Shown: positions 61,290-64,000 of the stretch, piece by piece | Numbering within the stretch: position 1 is the first letter of the stretch | How the letters are laid out: every line of letters begins with the position of its first letter | Assembly: GCA_004380135.1 (NCBI GenBank) | Contig: QXCR01000041.1 | Coordinates: 248,001-312,000 of the forward strand | Source: Stemphylium vesicarium | Lineage: Eukaryota; Ascomycota; Dothideomycetes; Pleosporales; Pleosporaceae | DNA: 64,000 nt | Direction of reading: 5' to 3' | Notes under the pieces: model-generated | Told to the model about the DNA's origin: nothing | What the model saw: only the letters and a program-made list of their open reading frames with translations | Database searches by the model: none | Made by a program: the position numbers and the translations under genes

Positions 61290-61960
61290 AAAGAATCCTC
61301 CCTCCTCCCCAGCTATCCACATCCGATCGTCCGCCCTTACTACTTAAACGCCTTAGTCGCTATCCCCACCCTAGACCACCTCCGCGCCCAAATTAGAGAG
61401 GTCACTCTCCAACTCTACACCTACCACCGTTTCCTTTCTCTCTTTCTTCTTCTAGCTTCTACTATAGCCTCCACCTCCGCGCTTCACTCGCGTCTCTAAG
61501 AAGGCGACCTAGCTATTTAGAATAGAGACCTACTTAAGAATCTATTCTAGAAAATAATAACTTATAGTTAATAACTCTAAAGTACCTAGGTCTTTTTTTT
61601 AAGCCTAAGTTACTTAAACGCATAGACTTAGCGACTTAGCTATCTCTAAAATCTCTACTAAACCTACTATCTACTTATTATTACTATTAGAAAGTTCTTA
61701 GTATACCTTTAGTTTTTAAAGTAGGACTATAAACTTCTTACTAATATAAATTAGAATCTAGAGTAAGTAAGCTAAAGCCCTATAGACTAGTACTAAATAC
61801 TTACTAAGTTACACGAACCCTTCTGCTTAGTGTAGTACGCGCACTTCTTGGATCCCCGCGAGGCAAACCGATACTCGACAATATGGCCTCTCGCCATGGC
61901 CTTGGCCGCCCGAAGGCACATGACCCGGTGGGCCGCCGGCAGCGCTCCGACAGGGCAGCG
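61290..61960 (-). pseudogene. Antisense frame between E1 pol and 3' LTR
   Basis: On the minus strand, from an ATG near 61957, a frame reads MPVRCPVGALPAAHR, VMCLRAAKAMARGHIVEY and KKCAYYTKQKGSC, the last resembling a CxxC...C zinc-binding pattern with one Cys mutated to Tyr. It continues, with stops, toward a basic Arg/Lys/Glu-rich end near 61300. Both ends are less RIPped than the middle. Some fungal and plant gypsy elements carry an extra antisense frame here; the identity is unproven. A (GT)n run lies just upstream at about 61968-61985. Confidence 0.45.
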
Positions 61961-62357
61961 CACAGGCATAGTGTGTGTGTGTGTTGTGGTGGTGTGAGAT
62001 CTATACAGAGTGAGTAACCAAAACCTATTAGAGTAAAAGAACGTACATATGTTATTATTATAAAGGATAAAGAAAGAAGGGCTTAAGAATAGAGAGAAGA
62101 ATATAGAAGTAGCTAAGTTGTAGGATAATTAATATTTAATACCGCCTTTACCTTAATATTTAACGCTGCCTTTACCTTAATATTTAACGCCGTCTTTACT
62201 TAGATATTTAATACTACCTTTACTTAGATTTTAGCTAAATACTAGCTCTTTAAGGCATTAAACTATATATAGACTTAATATATAATAATTAAAGAATAAC
62301 CTCTACTAAAATAATATTAAATAAATAAGAATATTTATTTTCTATAGAGGGGGGTAA

Positions 62358-62645
62358 TATAATAAGGCTACCTCTCTTATTATAGCTATAGCTAAGACTA
62401 GACTTAGAGTTAACCCTAAGTCGCTTTAAACCTAATTCTAATTTAGTTCTAACTTAGCTTTCTCTAGCCTATATATATTTAAGCCTACTATTTCTTAAAT
62501 ATAGATAGATAGTTTTCTATAATTCTTTTATATAAGACTTATAGGTGTTAATAGATCTTAGGTTATAGTTCTCCTACGCACTCCTATATGCCTCTGAGTG
62601 AGACCACGCCGAGTTCGGATCTCTTGTCTTGCCTGCGTCGTTACA
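62358..62645 (+). repeat. 3' LTR of E1
   Basis: 288 bp after purine tract AGAGGGGGG. Inner edge RIP-altered (TATAATAAGG), outer about 80 bp preserved, ending GTCGTTACA. Followed by TSD GTATA. Confidence 0.9.
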
Positions 62646-62655
62646 GTATACCTAC

Positions 62656-62867
62656 TGTGAACGGTCTGTAGGCACTGTATTCCAGCTACCTAACCCAGAT
62701 GCTATTTACAGTCAAGATAAGGAGAAAGTGAGATAGGTGGTCCGCCATCTCATGTTGTTTGTGTTCGCGCACGGTCCATGTGCTGCTGAGGCAAGGTGAG
62801 GGACCGAAGGGAAGGAAGCGACTGGGCCGGCAGCCTAGTCATGTGACCTCGGGCTCAGCCCGTTACA
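62656..62867. repeat. Solo LTR, 212 bp, in E0
   Basis: Starts TGTGAACGG, ends CCCGTTACA, with TSD CCTAC on both sides (62651-62655, 62868-62872). It lies only 10 bp from the right end of E1, within the E0 integrase tail. Little RIP. Confidence 0.85.
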
Positions 62868-63228
62868 CCTACTACCTAGAGTTACCCGCTTTAATAAAGA
62901 TTTACCCTATATTCTATGTTAGCCTGCTCCACCCCGCTGCTACTAACCTGCTACTTAGATAGCGATAAGACCTGCCTCCTCCCGTAGAAGTCGAGGGAGT
63001 GGAGGAATAGGAGGTCGAGGATATCCTGGATGCCCGCTGGGACCGCCGCGGCCGGGAGGCCGGCCCTGACTGAAGTATATGGTAAAGTGGGCTGGCTATG
63101 ATGAGCCAACTGAGGTCCCGGCTGACTACCTAGAGAACGCTCGCGAGATTGTTGTAAACTTCCACCGCCGTTACCCAGGCAAGCCAAGGTAGCCGCGTCG
63201 ACGGAGCTCTGCTTGAGGAGTGGAGTAC

Positions 63229-63592
63229 TGTCACGGCGCTGGCTGGCAATGCGCTAGCGCACCCGGCGTCTGTGAACAAAACCTTCGAGACCTATGTGAT
63301 AGTAGCTCCTTGAGCTACGTCCTGTCCTTCATCTGACCCTGTACAGTCAGCTATACATAGTGAAAATACTTGATAGACTGTACAGTAGAAGCTTCCATGT
63401 AATATGGTAGGTGAAGCACTTGTTTCATTGTTGTTTGCTACGGTACAGAGTAAGAGCATCTTGAGATGGAAACAGGCTAAGCCCAAATAGGCTAGATAGC
63501 CAAGTACACGCTCATAGGAGCAGGAACCTTAGGGCTATCGAACAATACTGATTACGTGCATCTATCTTATCTGCCCACCGCTCCCCTTGACA
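63229..63592 (+). repeat. 3' LTR of E0 (end inferred)
   Basis: It begins TGTCACGG directly after a purine-rich tract (GAGGAGTGGAGTAC). The proposed end CCTTGACA matches the inverted start at 7 of 8 bases. The 5' LTR is not in the window, so no TSD test is possible and the right end is tentative. Confidence 0.5.
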
Positions 63593-64000
63593 CAATGTCA
63601 CTACGGCGCCTCAGCGGTAGTGGGCGCTGCTTCTAAGTGTTAGCTAGTTAAGTGCCGTCTCTTGTAGACATTTACGTGCGTTAAGCTACGTCAAATTTAA
63701 AAAGTGAAATTCTCGCTGTTGCCGTGTTTTTCAGCGTGACGTAAAGCGATTGCACTGCGAAGTCATGCCAAGAACGATGATCCACATTCTTGACAGTCGC
63801 CGCTAGGGGCGGGTATTTTCGGAGCCTGGAACGTCACCAGACTAGCATGATCTCCTGCAATCCTTGATGATGAGTAATCGGAAATACTAGTTAAAACGAA
63901 TATAAGGTTCGCCTCTACGGACAGATCAAAAATTTAAACAGCCTTACATCTATCTTTTCTACTACGTTTAAGGAAGCAAAGTCGTTCGCTATGTCTGATC
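63593..64000. other. Right edge, unassigned
   Basis: Moderate GC, no RIP saturation. An inverted repeat CACTAC...GTAGTG spans 63599-63622. The last bases contain an ATG (63991) that opens a frame cut by the window edge. It could begin a gene or a DNA transposon; there is too little to decide. Confidence 0.3.

Larger units (their letters stand above)
47308..62645 (+). mobile_element. E1: full-length Ty3/gypsy element, saturated by RIP, carrying nested inserts
   Basis: E1 is bounded by two 288-bp LTRs (47308-47595 and 62358-62645), with TSD GTATA at 47303-47307 and 62646-62650. Order on the plus strand: LTR, gag with CCHC-like knuckle, protease/RT (YLDDILIYS), RNase H, integrase, chromodomain, a 3' region with an antisense frame, purine tract AGAGGGGGG, LTR. 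This is the gypsy (RT before IN) order. Almost every CpA/TpG is gone and stops (TAG, TAA) fill the frames, so it cannot encode active protein. It contains a MITE, two solo LTRs and E2; without E2 and the other inserts E1 is about 7.2 kb. Confidence 0.9.
46806..63592 (+). mobile_element. E0: outermost Ty3/gypsy element, 5'-truncated, host of the nest
   Basis: E0 is present as three pieces: 46806-47307, the 5-bp stretch 62651-62655, and 62868 to the right end, split by E1 and a solo LTR. The first piece starts at the end of the integrase zinc domain (LLSREYYWPGM) and jumps within a few bases to the end of the catalytic core (TDRQIERAN), so the core with its catalytic acids has been deleted. It continues through EFAVNN, FFANYGFHPR and WKFLGPYKV. 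The last piece carries the rest of the integrase tail (HVSLLHPAA-type motif), then a chromodomain (EVEDILDARW, MVKWAGYDEPT), a purine-rich tract and an LTR. Deleting both inserts plus one TSD copy each restores the reading VVSPYTYYLELPA. RIP is light (TGG to TAG at about 47208). Confidence 0.8.

Noticed and set aside
62759..63187. Two opposed open frames as independent genes
   Set aside because: The plus-strand frame is E0 integrase tail interrupted by the CCTAC solo LTR; the minus-strand frame is its shadow across the chromodomain.
63593..64000. Possible Tc1/mariner-like or other DNA transposon start
   Set aside because: Only a small inverted repeat and a frame cut by the window edge are visible; no termini, TSD or transposase motif can be shown.

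Overview
The window is nuclear DNA of a filamentous ascomycete, most likely a pleosporalean Dothideomycete. Supporting signs are introns of about 48-60 bp with GTNNGT donors and CTAAC/CTGAC-type branch sites, typical fungal gene families, and a 15 kb AT-rich block whose retrotransposons carry the CpA-to-TpA signature of repeat-induced point mutation (RIP). The order assignment is an inference; no species is claimed.

Left part (1-46,336): a normal gene-rich euchromatic arm. In order: a decayed F-box-like pseudogene (-), RTF1 of the Paf1 complex (-), COQ7 of ubiquinone synthesis (+), a secreted GDSL esterase (-), an Osh3-type oxysterol-binding protein (+), a giant NACHT NTPase with a TPR-like tail (-), a class II aldolase/adducin-type protein (+), a histidine-phosphatase family protein (+), a WBP2-like PY-motif protein (+), peroxisomal 3-ketoacyl-CoA thiolase with a PTS2 signal (+), DLT1 (-), a GH47 mannosidase-like membrane protein that has lost catalytic residues (+), TATA-binding protein (-), a RING protein (-), a broken RING relative (-), and the replication-checkpoint mediator MRC1 (-). 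These are mostly independent housekeeping genes. I see no operon-like or metabolic cluster logic. Several begin with micro-exons of 11-36 nt, so the exon joins given here were worked out by hand from splice motifs and frame continuity.

Right part (about 46,800-63,600): a nested stack of transposons. A 5'-truncated Ty3/gypsy chromovirus-like element (E0) is interrupted by a full-length gypsy element (E1, 47,308-62,645, 288-bp LTRs, TSD GTATA) and by a solo LTR (62,656-62,867, TSD CCTAC). Inside E1 sit a hAT-like fold-back MITE (47,669-48,044, 8-bp TSD), two solo LTRs (49,240-49,695, TSD CAGCC; 52,188-52,357, TSD CTAAT), and a second full-length gypsy element in reverse orientation (E2, 52,663-59,818, 466-bp LTRs, TSD TATTA). 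Where I checked (E0 at both insertions, E1 gag at the 456-bp solo LTR), removing an insert and one TSD copy restores a continuous reading frame in the host element.

E1 and E2 are nearly stripped of CpA/TpG while CpG survives; E0, the solo LTRs and the MITE are much less mutated. The RIP pattern has structure. The outer ends of both LTR pairs escape RIP while the matching inner ends are mutated, and RIP-free patches fall in apparent linker regions of gag/pol. No rRNA, tRNA, CRISPR array or bacterial-type signal was found.
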